A DNA stretch of 64,000 nucleotides from positions 91,949,624 through 92,013,623 of the forward strand of contig CM049308.1 of the NCBI GenBank assembly GCA_026874595.1, given 5' to 3'. Positions within the stretch are counted from its first letter, which is position 1. The number at the start of each line of letters is the position of its first letter. The position numbers and the translations under genes were made by a program. Origin of the DNA: Sipunculus nudus (taxonomy: Eukaryota > Annelida > Sipuncula > Golfingiida > Sipunculidae). The notes under the pieces are model-generated. The model saw only the letters and a program-made list of their open reading frames with translations. It was not told the origin of the DNA and searched no databases. Below are positions 36,931 to 49,263 of the stretch, in pieces.

Positions 36931-37870
36931 TTTTAGCTCAGCTGACTATAAGTCATCTGAGCTATAGTCGTGGTCCTTTGTCCGTCGTCCGTCCGGCCGT
37001 TAACAGGGCATGTTTTAAAACCGTTGGACCTACGAATCCAAAATTCTGCATACCATTAGATGTCCCCAAAATCTCCTACCATACCGAAAATTGGGTCATT
37101 AGGACTTCGTTCCTTCAAAATATTAAGGACAAACCTCCGTTTTCCATAAAAAAGCCATTGTTACATTTCAAGGCTGCCTAATGTCAAAACCACTGATCTG
37201 TTTTGATCATATTTAGTATTCATATTCTTCCTTACATTTTCTGTGCACATATTAAAAATTAGGTCAGTATTCGGTATTATTTTGAAGTTAAAGGCCCAAA
37301 TATAATGCAATTTTTTAAAAATCAGGAGATATATTTGCTCACTTAACATGAGAATTGCTGGAGCTGGAGACTTTTTTTCAGGAATATAACTTTATTCAAT
37401 CAAGATTCAATTGTTTACCCAAAATTAGATCTGAATTTTGCAAATTTTTCAAGTTATTAGCATAAATAAAAAATCAATACCTTAAATTTTGTCCAGCGTT
37501 GGCAATGGCACGTTTTTTCCCTGTAAGCACTTTTGATTTTATTTTCACAGCATATATACATAAGGATTTATTTTTTTTAAATCTGAAATTTCAAAGGAAT
37601 TGTTTGAAAAGAGTAGCTTTTATTCAAGTTTTCATACACCATGTCAAGTGTTGTTTACATCTAGCCCACCTAGTAATACAGCCTTCACTTGCATTATGTT
37701 ACCTACCCCAGGCAGCTTGCCTTGGCTCAGCTTGGCCACTACTAGCAGGCTTCCCTTCTGCCCTGCACTCTCCCCCCCCCCCCCCCAGCTGGTGCATAAA
37801 CTAGATGAATGTTATAATTTTCTGTATTTTATTTTATTCTTGGCTGTGCTACATTTTAGATTTTGTATTG
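36931..37870 (+). mobile_element. Helentron-like element, 5' part
   Basis: Starts TTTTTAGCTCAG with a full hairpin and a GTCCGTCGTCCGTCCG block, then the same interior as 51025-52570 and 3911-4690. The 3' hallmark does not follow directly. The next one downstream is at 42520-42550, beyond a Helitron-like element and an LTR-like pair, so the element may be split by later insertions. The right boundary is approximate. Confidence 0.65.
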
Positions 37871-38355
37871 TACCACCAGGGTTACAATGATTAAAGTGCA
37901 TATTTAATTGTGTCCACAAAGTGATGTATTGCTATGAAAGTGTGGATGTTCATCAGATAAGTAATGCTTTACTTCAGAAGAGTAAAACTTCACCAGGTGT
38001 GAAATTGACTATTAATTCCATTAATGATATTGTTTGTCCCTCATTCAACCAACAGTGTGTATACTTTATTTGAAAAGATGTTTTTATTTTATCAAATTTA
38101 CTGAATCTTTTATTTTATTTTGGTGAATAAAATCAAGCATGTACTGAAAACTCCAATGTGCAAAACTTTTTAATAGGAATTCAAGGAATAATCTTGTAGA
38201 TGCCATGTTGTGGCATTATTTTCTTTTGAATTCAGTTTAAACATTTGATTTAAAAATAATAAAATATATGTGTATGCATAATATGACATAATATGAGCTA
38301 CAATCTGGATATATAATTATTGCAACTTAGAATTCAAATATTTTAACGTATATTT
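37871..38355. other. No gene recognised
   Basis: AT-rich sequence; possibly still interior of the split Helentron-like element. Confidence 0.35.
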
Positions 38356-39090
38356 TCAGTTTTTAGCCCTCAGCCCTTAGGCTGATGGGCTATTGTTGTC
38401 ACCCAAGCTGTCCGTCTGTCCGTCCGGTGTCCGTTAACTTTTACCTTGTGAGTGGGATATCTTGAAAAGGATTCACCGTCAGAATTTCATTTCCTCGGTA
38501 AAGATGTATATCGACAAAATCTCGGTCAAGTTCGAAGATGGGTGACCTTGACCCATTTTTCTACATTTTAGAGCTGATTATAGAAAGACACTTAGATGCT
38601 TATTACTCAGGAACCATTTGGTGGATTTTCACAAAACTTACTATGTTTATTGGGACTGATAGTCTGTACCTGCTACACAAGTTTGGTGGTGCCACCTACA
38701 ATTTCTGATTTTTAATGAATTTTTATCGGATTTTTCATTTTTTGCCTTGTGAGCAGGATATCTCTTAAAGGATTCACAATAGGAATTTTATTTCTTTGGT
38801 GAAGATGTATATCGACAAAATCTCGGTCAAGTTCTAAGATGGGTGACCTTGACCTACTTTTCAAGGTCACAGGGCTTGTAATAGAATAAAACTTAGAAGC
38901 TTATTTTTCAGGAAGCATTTGGTGGATTGTTATGAATCATGGTACATACCTCTCCATTTTAAATTTATAACTGAGACATGTACGGATATACATCCATGTG
39001 AGAACAGATATTTAGTACTTGTTACTGTTACCACCTCTAAACACTGTTCTTTTGGCTGAGGGCGTTTGTCAGCTTCTGCTGATATTCTAG
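38356..39090 (+). mobile_element. Helitron-like element ending hairpin-TATTCTAG
   Basis: The start carries a hairpin (GCCCTCAGCC and GGCTGATGGGC arms, with a one-base bulge), then a GTCCGTCTGTCCGTCC block. Near the end lies GGCTGAGGGC, the exact inverted repeat of GCCCTCAGCC. The last bases are a TCAGC/GCTGA hairpin, TATTCTAG, then T. A hairpin followed by CTAG with T after it is the classic 3' end of Helitrons. The interior has two units of about 310 bp ('tatatcgacaaaatctcggt' in each). No Rep/helicase coding. Confidence 0.7.
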
Positions 39091-39416
39091 TTTTTTATTA
39101 CAAAATTATAACACTTGTAAATAAAAAATGAAGAAGATAAAAACTATAAATTGAAAAAGTGGATATGCTAAAAAAATAGGCTTATATATAAACTTAAATG
39201 CCTAATTTCCTTGAAAGTGAAATTAAGGTATTAGTCCATTCGGTCCACTTGCCTGTCCATCTGTAAATTTTTTATATGCATCACAGTATCTCAAAACTTT
39301 TACTGTTTTTCTTCATGACAGTCTTGTCAGAGTATTAGTTTGCAATCATATTTTTAGAACTTCACTATAACCATGTAGGAGGGCCCCTTTCCTCTTTGCT
39401 TCTCATATGCTTATAT

Positions 39417-39739
39417 TGATACGATGTGGGGTCGGGGATGTCCCCACACTGTATCACATATGGTTGCTGATGTTGGTGGCTGACAATGTTCCAATTAAGA
39501 CCAGTTTGATGACAGAAGCCTTTATTCAATAGCAAGGGATCTGGGACAGTCTCTCTCTCTGAGAGAGCCGTCCAGCCTCCCTGACTCACTCTCCGTGCGC
39601 ACTACAGATAGTTTTGTTACAGAGCTGTCATGTGACATATGAGACTTAGATATCCATATTTCTGCATTTTGTCATAAAAGCTAAACCTTATTGGATGACT
39701 CAAAGTAGGTCACAATTACATCAGAGTTATAAGTTGACT
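39417..39739 (-). repeat. LTR-like direct repeat, copy A
   Basis: About 323 bp, near identical (about six differences) to 41684-42005. On the minus strand it contains TTGAATAAAGGC, a poly(A)-signal context, a GAGAGAGAC-rich hairpin and an end in GTATCA. This fits a long terminal repeat, but no TG start, clear primer-binding site, or target duplication could be fixed. Confidence 0.5.
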
Positions 39740-41683
39740 GCTCTGTGTGTTGATCAACACCAATGATTCAAAATACATCTTGGCTTTCACACTTGCCATT
39801 GGGACAAGTTGACTTGTGAATAATGGAAGGTTGATTTGCTAATCCTTTAGCATAACACAACTGGTGTACCGTACCAGTGTACAAGTACATGACAGAATGA
39901 TGTCATTCCTAACGACAGAGGAATGTTGTACATATGATATATTCCCATTGATTACCAATTTTTTTGTGCATGAACAAGGCGAAATATGTGTGAAAATGTG
40001 ATGAAAAATTAAATAATTCACTGACAGTTGCAGGTTTTGATCTAGTCCTAGGATTAAGATGGTAATTTTTATTGTGAGCTTTTTGTGTGTAAGATCAAAC
40101 ATACATCTGCAGAGTGATGATTTAAAGCATATGATAAATGTTAATGATCGAAATCCTTGTCACTCCACATTTTGGTTTATGGGTTATCAGTATCATGAAT
40201 GCAGTGACCAGAATGCATTTGCTCATGAAACATGTCTGTCATAGTATGTGTAAATGTGAATTCCTATGAGAAGAATTCCTGGGCTAACCTTCATATTTTT
40301 GCCTGGCATATCCAGCTATTAATGAGGTTAACCAAATCAAACCCGTATTCAGGGCAATAATGTGACCACATATGAGTGCATTATTGACTTTTGGAGTCAT
40401 CAAACTCCCCAGTTTGTCCAATTCCCTGTATATTGGGGGGCTTCCAATGAACCTGTGTTTGAGGACCAAACTGTGACAATTGAAAATAAGCATCTCATTG
40501 TGCTTTGGTTACACAATGTGCTACCATTCCATTAAATTTATAGCCAAGAGAGCATTTCGATACCTCTGATTTGGTATGGAACAACACATGAGAAAATCTC
40601 AATATAAATGAATGCTAACATGCGGTTGATGTTGCATTTTGCTCTAGTACTCTAGCAATTATTGTATTTAAATCAATACAGTCATTTTGGTGACATTGCT
40701 TATAAACATCTGAGACAGACATAACTTGATCAAATCTAACATTGACAGTTCTACATCTTTTGCTGTGGTCTTGTAAACTTATTCCTAACCATATCAATAA
40801 GATAGACACACTATAAATTGTGTCAATTGACAATTATGACACCTCAATAAGAGAAAATTATAGATTACTACACACATATTTTTTTTTTGTTTTACAACAT
40901 ATACATGCAAAATGTTCTGAATTATGCCACAAATTACATTTGACATTTAAAATTCTGAGTCTCTGGTTTATGTTTCATTACCTCAGGAATCTTGTCATCT
41001 TTGGGTCTTAAGTTGTCTTCTCTACTGGCTTGGTTGTCATCTTTTTCCTTTCTGGAGTCATGGGATGGAAGGTGATGCAGAAGAGAGCGGTAGAACGGCA
41101 AATCTGCTTCTAGTAGTTGCAGGAACATAGCGAGGACTTGTTGTGAGATAACACACAGTGCACATGGTATGGCCAGTAGTATTGTTGACATAGGCCTGAA
41201 GCTGGCTTGTCCCGATATTGATTTTTTTTGCTGGCTGGTCCAAAACAATGATGATCTCAGGTTGAGATTTCACAGCACTTTTTGAAGTGAAAAAAGTCAT
41301 TTTAGCAACTTGAAGTCACTGTTAAAGCATTGCGCTGGTTTACAGTGTCCTTTTGGTTTAAAGATACAGAGAGAGTCTTTGATCTTCTCAAGCAGAGCAC
41401 TGGGAAACTGCAGCCAAGTTAAAGTTTGAAGACAGAGTTCTTAGCAAAGTTTGATACCTTCAGCAGCAGAGATGACATTCTTGATGTTAGGCTGTGATCC
41501 GGTACCTGGGTTGAAGTTCCAATGCATGGGTTGGTAGACCAGTCAATGGCACCTGTGGTTGCGAGAGGGGATCTTCATTCTTCACTCCAGCTGGAAGCAT
41601 TGTCAGTTTTTCTGGTGCTGATGTGCTGGAAGTGAATCCCGGTTCATCCACCATAATGATACAGGACCTGGTCTCCACCATAA
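39740..41683 (-). other. Segment between the two LTR-like repeats
   Basis: If the repeats are LTRs this is the 1.94-kb interior, read on the minus strand. It has no gag-pol reading frame. Overlapping frames at 40934-41248 and 41058-41300 and one at 41487-41855 (mostly the repeat itself plus the adjacent leader) are unrecognised. A non-autonomous or decayed retroelement, or simply two copies of another repeat, would explain it. Confidence 0.35.
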
Positions 41684-42005
41684 TGATACAATGTGGGGTT
41701 GGGGATGTCCCCACCTGTATCACATATGGTTGCTGATGTTGGTGGCTGACAATGTTCCAATTAAGACCAGTTTGATGACAGAAGCCTTTATTCAATAGCA
41801 AGCGATCTGGGACAGTCTCTCTCTCTGAGAGAGCCGCCCAGCCTCCCTGACTCACTCTCCGTGCGCACTACAGATAGTTTTGTTACAGAGCTGTCATGTG
41901 ACATATGAGACTTACATATCCATATTTCTGCATTTTGTCATAAAAGCTAAACCTTATTGGATGACTCAAAGTAGGTCACAATTACATCAGAGTTATAAGT
42001 TGACT
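41684..42005 (-). repeat. LTR-like direct repeat, copy B
   Basis: Partner of 39417-39739. After its minus-strand end GTATCA comes TTA and TGGTGGAGACCAGG; a TGG three bases after the LTR end would suit a primer-binding site, but the match to a tRNA cannot be judged here. Confidence 0.5.
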
Positions 42006-42519
42006 TTATAAGTTTTGCCAGATTTTACTGGATGAAAGTATTCTGGAAAATCCCAAGTCTGACCTGACATACATCCAGTTATAGACTGACCTACAAGTCC
42101 TATTTGGAGGACAGTGCTTATATACACATGCGGAGTCTCATAAAATAACATGTTTTAATTGTGTTCTACCATTCTCTCATAAAGACTAAACATATAAGTC
42201 ATTCTGTGACACTATTTCTGTTTGTACAGACTTAAAATAGACCTTAATGGTTTGGTGTACTGTTCTCTGATTAAACTGGGAGAGAAGCCTATATGTGTGT
42301 GACCGGATGACTGGTTGTCGGGTGTCATCAATTATGAGAAGTCATTAATTGTTCAGTCTGACATGCCTGAAACTGAGCTTAAATTTGTGAAATTTGAAAT
42401 GTGAAATATTCCTTGAAATATGTGTTAAGTCACAATGAGCACTTTCCTACTCCATAACAATATCAATGAAAAATATTACAATAGAATATTTTTCATATTT
42501 TGCATAGAATTTCAAACTT

Positions 42520-42550
42520 AAGCTGGGCGCCGTGACCCATGGGTCCTTTG
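42520..42550 (+). mobile_element. Isolated 3' terminus of the Helentron-like family
   Basis: Reads AAGCTGGGCGCC, then GTGACCCATGGGTCC and TTTG. It is the family's 3' end and may belong to the element that starts at 36931. Confidence 0.55.
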
Positions 42551-43157
42551 TTTATATTCTGGATTCTCAACACCATAGTTTGGCTAAAACTAAATAAATA
42601 CCAGACATGGTGCGAATACTTTGCAAATGTATTTGAATACGAATATGAATATGTACTCCATTATAAACCTCCTTCTATAAGAATGGGAATTCAGGTAAAA
42701 ATGAAAGTATTTGAATACCAGTGCAAATACTTTCAAAATGTATTCATGAATGCATTCATGAATATATTCTATAATATTATTTTAATAATCATTTAAGTTA
42801 TATTTTTTTTTTAAATTATATTATTCTCTTATTATTTTTTATTAAAAATTATATTTGGCACAATATTTGTTATTAAATTTTAATAAATAGTTAAACTCTT
42901 ATCTTATATGTGCTGCTTGTCAGTTATATGGCCAAGTCAAAATCTGTATGACAATAGCACTCCATTTGTTAATAAAATAAATGATATCAATCTCTTCCCT
43001 GTCTCCAAAGAAACTATCAAAATCATACATAATCTAAACACCAACAACTCATAATACAGCTTATATTTATTTCCACACAAAACCAGCATGTGCCTCATTT
43101 AAATATCATTTTTTTATCATATATAACAGCTGAGCACCGTGACCCATGGGTCCCTTG
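42551..43157 (+). mobile_element. Helentron-like element, 3' part
   Basis: Matches 2727-3346 and 53038-53658 along its length, including the 22-bp palindrome at 42742-42763. It ends CAGCTGAGC, GACCCATGGGTC, CCTTG, then T. It directly abuts another 3' terminus at 42550, so two ends stand in tandem without a 5' hairpin between them. Confidence 0.7.
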
Positions 43158-43716
43158 TTATTATCCAAGTGTCCTCTACTATGACGTGGAGGTACTAGGT
43201 AGTTATATCACTTTTATCAGTGTCGCCTGTAAATGTAGGTGCCAGCCACAGCCTTATAACAATAGAATCCCACATCCCCTGGTGGTCAGAGGTAATTTAG
43301 TTGTTGTCTTATTTGTATTCAGCTTGTACTATACAACCCCATTATGTATGGGTATTGTGGAACACGTCTAAGTTCATTATGTAGAGTTAAACTCACTCAC
43401 CCCACTGGGTTTGTTTTCATGTAAGTAAGCTATATGGTCATGTTAACTGTTTGTGTTAAGCAATCATATTTCACATTTAAAAGTTAAATCTGTCCAAAAC
43501 CTCAGAACACACATGTTAAATTGCTACATGTTTTAAGCTTGATCATATGTGTATTTTCCCCACAATCAGTTTTTCCCTAAATCAGGAAATTATTTACCCT
43601 TGATTAGACCTGTCAGCCTTTGGGATTCTACAGAATGAGACTGCTGGTCATTCAGATTTGTTCCATGATCATGAGTGTTTTAAGGTAATCTTGTAATGGC
43701 TCAGCTACCTCCTGAT

Positions 43717-43725
43717 GTATCTGAC
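43717..43725. other. Left target-site duplication GTATCTGAC
   Basis: Nine bases, identical to 44105-44113, flanking the inverted-repeat element. Confidence 0.85.
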
Positions 43726-44104
43726 CATTCACTACGCTTCGGCCTTTTGAAATTAGTTCGGCAAAGTCAAAACAAAAGGCCTCACTCACACCTCCTGGGG
43801 GGTCTTCCGGGGCTGGCCTAAAACACGGAACGGAACATGGAACGCGGAACAGGGGCCTAATTTACGGAACAGAAGGGAACAAAGATATAAAAGGTGTCAT
43901 AACTTTTAAATAGGTGAATGTTTCATGACATAATTATAGTAATAAATGTTTTTAAACATATGCGATTTGTTAAATTTTTATTTTAGCCCCTGTTCTGCGT
44001 TCCGTGTTTTAGGCCAACCCCGGAAGACCCCCTATTTGGTGTGAGTGAGGCCTTTTGTTTTGACTTTGCCGAACTAATTTCAAAAGGCCGAAGCATAGTG
44101 AATG
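43726..44104. mobile_element. Mutator-like (MULE) MITE with long inverted repeats
   Basis: A 379-bp element. The ends CATTCACTACGCTTCGGCC and, reversed, CATTCACTATGCTTCGGCC begin inverted repeats of about 125 bp that differ at a few sites and by a GGAAC-type insertion in the left arm. A 9-bp GTATCTGAC duplication flanks it on both sides. Long inverted repeats with 9-bp duplications are the mark of Mutator elements. The interior is about 110 bp, AT-rich and non-coding. Confidence 0.85.
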
Positions 44105-44113
44105 GTATCTGAC
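44105..44113. other. Right target-site duplication GTATCTGAC
   Basis: Identical to 43717-43725. Confidence 0.85.
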
Positions 44114-44550
44114 TTGAATCCATAAACAGCAAAACAAATCCATAACTGATGTTCCTGTTCCTGGTTAATGTTCTACAAATAAACGTAAGTGCTGTGTGGC
44201 AAATTGACATAAAAACCCAAGTGACATCCTGTAAGAATGAGCCAGATATATCATAGACTTCTGACTATACTCCAGCTTCAAAAACGTACGGACTGCATGG
44301 TCCCTTGTACCAGGTGACATGAGTAGTGTGCTGGTAATTGTAGATGGCTGGCGGGAAACATTTAATTTCCTCATTTAGTTTAAGGATGCACATAACAAAT
44401 GAGATGCCCAGTACTGATAATGATGTACATCTGTTTGTTACAGAGGAACTGTTATACGAAGGCCCTTCACGATTCACATGCCTGTGTTTTTATCATCATT
44501 GTTTATTTGGTCAATTAGCTGCTTATATTGTAAGTTAGTATTCATGTTAT

Positions 44551-44552
<2 letters not shown>

Positions 44553-44625
<73 letters not shown>

Positions 44626-44630
44626 ATATA
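44553..44630. repeat. (TA)n microsatellite
   Basis: A TA run of about 78 bases with one interruption. Confidence 0.95.
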
Positions 44631-47173
44631 GTGAAGTTAAGTGAACTATGGCTTATTCCTCTGTGTTAGCACTGATATATATCTCCTATGCTTGTTTAAC
44701 AGTAACACACACGGAAAACATTGTTTGTTTTCAAAATGGATACACATGTGATCTAGGGTTTAGTCTGATGTGCAGTGTATATGCAAACAGTTCATTAAAC
44801 AATACACTTTTATGACCTGGTATGTCATCTTATTAAATCCATTAATTCTCTGTAAATCACTTTTCAATAGGTGTTTTAGAAAAATGGCTGTTTATGGTGC
44901 TACATTACAGGACTATAAATGTGTGTTAGAGGTGATGTTTATTACCTGTGTAGGTATGGTTTTCAGGTTTCTAGGTTTGCATTGCTGTTGCCCTGTACAG
45001 CAGTAAAAAAAAATATGAGCTCATTTATGAAGTCATTAAAAGAAATTTTGTGTTTTCAGCAGAAGTGACTAATGTAGTAGCTATAATATGCATATCCCAT
45101 TCATACTTTCCAAGCGACTGTTTCATTTGGAGATTATTATGATCCATTTGAAAGTTTGGTGGTATCTATGGTATTTAAGCTAGAATTCTTTAAAACTTTC
45201 AAACTCTTAAATGGAATTTCATTTAAAGCACCTGTGTTTTTTAAAATAAATACATACATAATAAGAATATTTCTTTTATTTTGTACCCTCATATGCAAAA
45301 TTGATCATAAATATTCAAATTATTTTTTAATTGTGTTTTTTTATCATATTAAAAAAATGAGAATTAATGGTGATAAAGGGGAAATATACACAATATACAC
45401 AATAATATACATAAGTTTCAGCAGTTTGTATGGTTCAGTTGAATGCAGAGATTGTTAAATCTTTTTTTATTATAATACCAGGAATTATAATAAATATATT
45501 AATGATAATAAATATCATTTTCTGTTACCATATATATTGTAATTAGGAATAGAGTAGATCCTCCCTTTTACAGACACATTGGAGCTTTTTTTTCCCCTGT
45601 AATAATAGAGTATAGTTACTCATATCAGGAGATTACAGAGGACTAAATCTGCTTATTGTAGTTCTCCCTTAAGCATATTCTCCCTCAGACGCTCGTAATA
45701 TAGTAGTGTCTGGAATAAAAAAGATGTATCTGGAATGTAGAAGAATCTGTAGGTTTTGCTGTTTTACAGAGGTTTTGCTGTATATATATAACAGTAACTG
45801 TGTACACAATCAACATGGTGAAGCCGATCTGAGCTATAAAATGATGCAAGTCTAGTATTAAAGTTCGAAAGCAGGCCCATATATTTTTCAGATGTTCTCT
45901 TTTGAATGTGTGAGTCTTTCATATGTGGATGAAGTTAGTATGGCTTATTTTTACCTCCTTGAAGAGAAAAAATTATATAATAGTTTTTTTTTATAAATAA
46001 TTAAGAACAGATACTGCACTGTCAATGCTGAATGCAGTCAGTAGTGAACTGATGGTGAGAACTTGGCCACATGTGATGCAAGTGCAGTCCTATATTTAGA
46101 AGTTCCGAACATTCCCCATCTTTAAAAGTGTTACCTCAGGTGTGCTTAAGAGACCCCACCTCAGTGTTAGCAGACATTTGCTTTTAAAGAAAAGAGGAAT
46201 CTAAGGATGACTGGAGGATGCTGTAACAGCAACGTAGACAGCCATGATTGCTGTCTCACAGACATTACTTTAGTAGACGTGGTACCTGGCAGGTGTTGGT
46301 ATTCTCACGCTCAGTCTAGATTTTAACTATGCATGTAGTACATATCTTATAGTTTTCAGTTTGTTCAGAACTTGTCTGTCAGTCTTGGAACAATGTTTTC
46401 AGTAAGATGGCCTTTTTAAACCCAGAAAACCAGAGATTTACATGCAAGCATAAGCTTAGTTGAAAGTCACAAAAGCTACAGACAGGCTGAATGTTGTCTT
46501 TAATAATCATAAATATATATATTGTATAGGCTTAATAGACTATTTACTCTGGTTTCCATTTAGTCTCCTTCTTCTATATGTAAGAATATGAAATGCTGGA
46601 AATCCTTTGGCCATTTCTTTAGAAGTCAGTTAATCATACCAGATGTCGGACAGGTCTTCTTATTGGAATGAATCTTACCACTGTCTTATGTCTAAATGGT
46701 TCTTGAGATGATATATTTCAATTGTGTCAAACTCAAAGGATATGTAAGGTCACTGCACAGTGGCCATATTTGATATCTGATTGGTCTGATTTTTGATAGC
46801 ACACATCTCTTACAGGGATGAATCTTCCATTAAAAAAGTTATGGCAGTCACTTGATCGGTTCTTGAGAATGTGCATGGGAGGAAATTAAAGGTTGTTGCC
46901 TGATGGCCATGTTGGATTGTTGTCCTGGCAGGATCCTCGTCATCATTGTCATGAATCATGTACATGTAATATACATAAATCTCCTTCCTGGCTTTTTGGT
47001 TGGATGTTGACAGCTGGGCCTTATGTTGTAAACTTGCTATAGGGGTGAAAGTTCAAGAATCATGTGATAAAAATGTATACACTTTGTTGAGAATTTACCA
47101 AAAACAATAAAACGTGAATGAAATGGAAAACATATACATAAAACCTTGTTCTGTCAGCTCGCTTAATTCGAAT
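44631..47173. other. No gene recognised
   Basis: AT-rich sequence. A stretch near 46570-46920 has the flavour of a repeat-element interior (recurring 'gttcttgag' and 'gatgaatctt'), without ends. No coding exon identified. Confidence 0.4.
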
Positions 47174-47175
47174 TA

Positions 47176-47343
47176 CAGTGGAACCCCATGATTACCATCA
47201 CCTTATGGTCACCTAGTGGTCATAAATTGGGGTGGTTGCATTTGTGAATCATATATAATCATATATAATTAGGTCCAGGAAAAATTATCATAATTTTGGG
47301 TTTGTTGGAATTGTGGGGTGGTCACAAAGTGGGGATCCACTGT
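47176..47343. mobile_element. pogo/Tigger-like MITE
   Basis: Ends CAGTGGAACCCC and, reversed, CAGTGGATCCCC, flanked by TA (47174-47175 and 47344-47345). 168 bp, the same size class as 319-483 and 18764-18930. Confidence 0.75.
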
Positions 47344-47345
47344 AT

Positions 47346-48142
47346 CCACTTTTGTCAAAGTTTCATGCTCAGAATTCAAAATAAACTTATTCAATATGAA
47401 ATCATTTTCATATATGTGCTTGTGATAAACTAAAGCTTATATTAGTCCCTTTGACACAAAGAGGGTTTCACTGTACGTCTATTTTTGTTTGTGCAAGGAG
47501 TAAATAAACACACACAAAAATCAGATTCTAAGAACTTTTGCTGTGCATTTCCATCAGTTATTCAATTTGAGAATGATATCTATTCATGCATTCTTTATTA
47601 AAATAATAAAAACTTGAATATTTTCTCATCACATATATTGAAGAGCAGTTATAGATGAACAACAGCTGCAAGATTTATACTGAATAATCCTTTTAGTGTG
47701 GAATGATTGCATTAGAGTGTATTACTTACACTACATCATGTTTTATCTGGCTGAGTGATTACTGTACATATGGCCTGTCATCTGGACTGTGTTATAATTA
47801 ATGCGTTGTCAGTGCTCTGTGTGGACGGATCCCCCATAATCTGGATATCAGTAAGTAACAGTAGCACAGTCACATGAATACCACCAGATTCTGGTTGAGA
47901 TCATTCTGTGCATAGTGCAGGTTGTTTCTGATGGTATCAGTGGTTGTGACTTGTTACACGTTTGTTATTTATTCAAAGATACACTCCTCAAGCAGTGGAT
48001 ATACACTTCTGTTGTTCCAGATCTCCTTTGTTTTAACCGCTACTTTGTTTAATGTGTGTTTTTTTTGTTTCAACACCAGTGCTGGCAGAGGGCCAAGAAT
48101 CAGACCAAGGAGAGCAGAGTGTTACAGATTAAAACTTGGAGG
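47346..48142. other. No gene recognised
   Basis: AT-rich sequence, nothing identified. Confidence 0.4.
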
Positions 48143-48250
48143 CAGGGTTGGGTTTCTACCCAGCAGAAAGGTATTTCTACCTTACCATGGGTAGAAACTG
48201 GGGTAAAAATGGTAGAAATACCTTTCTACCTGGAAGAAATGGTAGAAATA
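48143..48250. mobile_element. hAT-like terminus with TTTCTACC repeats
   Basis: CAGGGTTGGGTTTCTACCC begins the segment, the same start as the right end at 30120 read in reverse. It is followed by several 'ggtagaaa'/'tttctacc' repeats in both orientations, like subterminal transposase sites. No matching opposite end was found downstream. Confidence 0.5.
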
Positions 48251-48620
48251 GGGTAGAAACGGTTAGAAACATCAGCTGGCCTGACTGAAATATGTATAAG
48301 TGGCACATTTTAGTGGAAGCAGAAATAATTAAAGTATAACCAGTCAGTAAACAAGATAAAAAACATTTGATTAAAAACATAAAAAATACAATTAAAACCA
48401 AAAAATGAAGTTTTTTAACACAAGTGTTTTGCATGCCAAATAATTTCCTTGGTATGACACATGTATGCACAGTTCTCTCTCTGATTCATTGTTGAATCCT
48501 AAAATCTTAATTCACTAATTGTAAATGTACAGATCTGTGCAATATAATCATGATGATTTAGGTTACTCTCATGTTGGTTTGAACATCAGGTTCTTCAGTA
48601 GTCCAGCTCTGTCTGTCACT

Positions 48621-48887
48621 TTAACATCCAAAAGCAGAGGAGATGCTTTCTGGCAGTTTTATTTCCAAGTCTGTTACAAACATTGCTGTGGAACATTTGG
48701 CATGATGTATTTTTAGTCTGTAAGCTTTGGCAAGTTGTTGATTACCACATAGCTTACATTTGCCATATTCTTTTCCACCCACCTTGACAGAAATTAAGTG
48801 TTCCCATATTTGGTCTTTAGGTCTTCCTTTCTTGTACATGACTTTCACTGTATTATGCAGATTTAATTGAAGAGTCAGGTGTAGCAC
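48621..48887 (-). pseudogene. BED zinc-finger fragment, hAT transposase N-terminus
   Basis: A minus-strand frame of 88 codons. Around residues 19-66 it reads GRPKDQIWEHL, then VGGKEYGKCKLC, then a basic stretch and KIHHAKC. The aromatic Trp, a CxxC pair and a final H-x3-C are the BED-finger pattern, a DNA-binding domain found at the N-terminus of many hAT transposases. The frame stops shortly after and no catalytic domain follows, so it is either a first exon of a larger relic or a fragment. It lies within 0.75 kb of a hAT-like terminus, which supports a transposon origin over a host gene. Confidence 0.65.
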
Positions 48888-49263
48888 TCTTGAGGTAAGA
48901 ACAGTTGGTTCAGTATATGCCTATTACTTTTAATGATGGATATTTATAACATTCTGAAATATGATGTTATGCAACAGCTCAGTGAGGCATATAAGTTTAT
49001 CTATTATACTTCCCTCAGAAAAATGTCTGGAGTAGGGTTTCTGAAACCTATGCCAGCCTAAGCAGGGTTTCTCATAAGCAGTGATGCATATCATTTATTT
49101 GAATGTATCACAAATTTGCGCTCAAGAGAATAATTAGGAAAACCGACACATATCACTTGGAGGGTTCCAGAAACCATGAAGCATGCAGGGTGATTTGTGT
49201 GATACATAACTTACTTCAGGTTTCCTTGAGACCATTTAAGCTTGACAAACCCTGATGATTTAA
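48888..49263. other. No gene recognised
   Basis: Contains a short imperfect repeat ('gggtttctgaaacc', 'gggtttctcata'). Nothing else identified. Confidence 0.4.

Noticed and set aside
40934-41300. Two overlapping minus-strand frames of 80 and 104 codons between the LTR-like repeats
   Set aside because: They overlap in different frames, neither shows a gag, protease or polymerase motif, and neither is recognised.
41487-41855. A 122-codon minus-strand frame
   Set aside because: About half of it is the LTR-like repeat, and the near-identical repeat at 39365-39589 opens a matching frame. It is more likely repeat sequence than a gene.
44478-44669. A frame with a long YIYIYI run (and a similar one at 737-919)
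   Set aside because: Translation of TA microsatellites.
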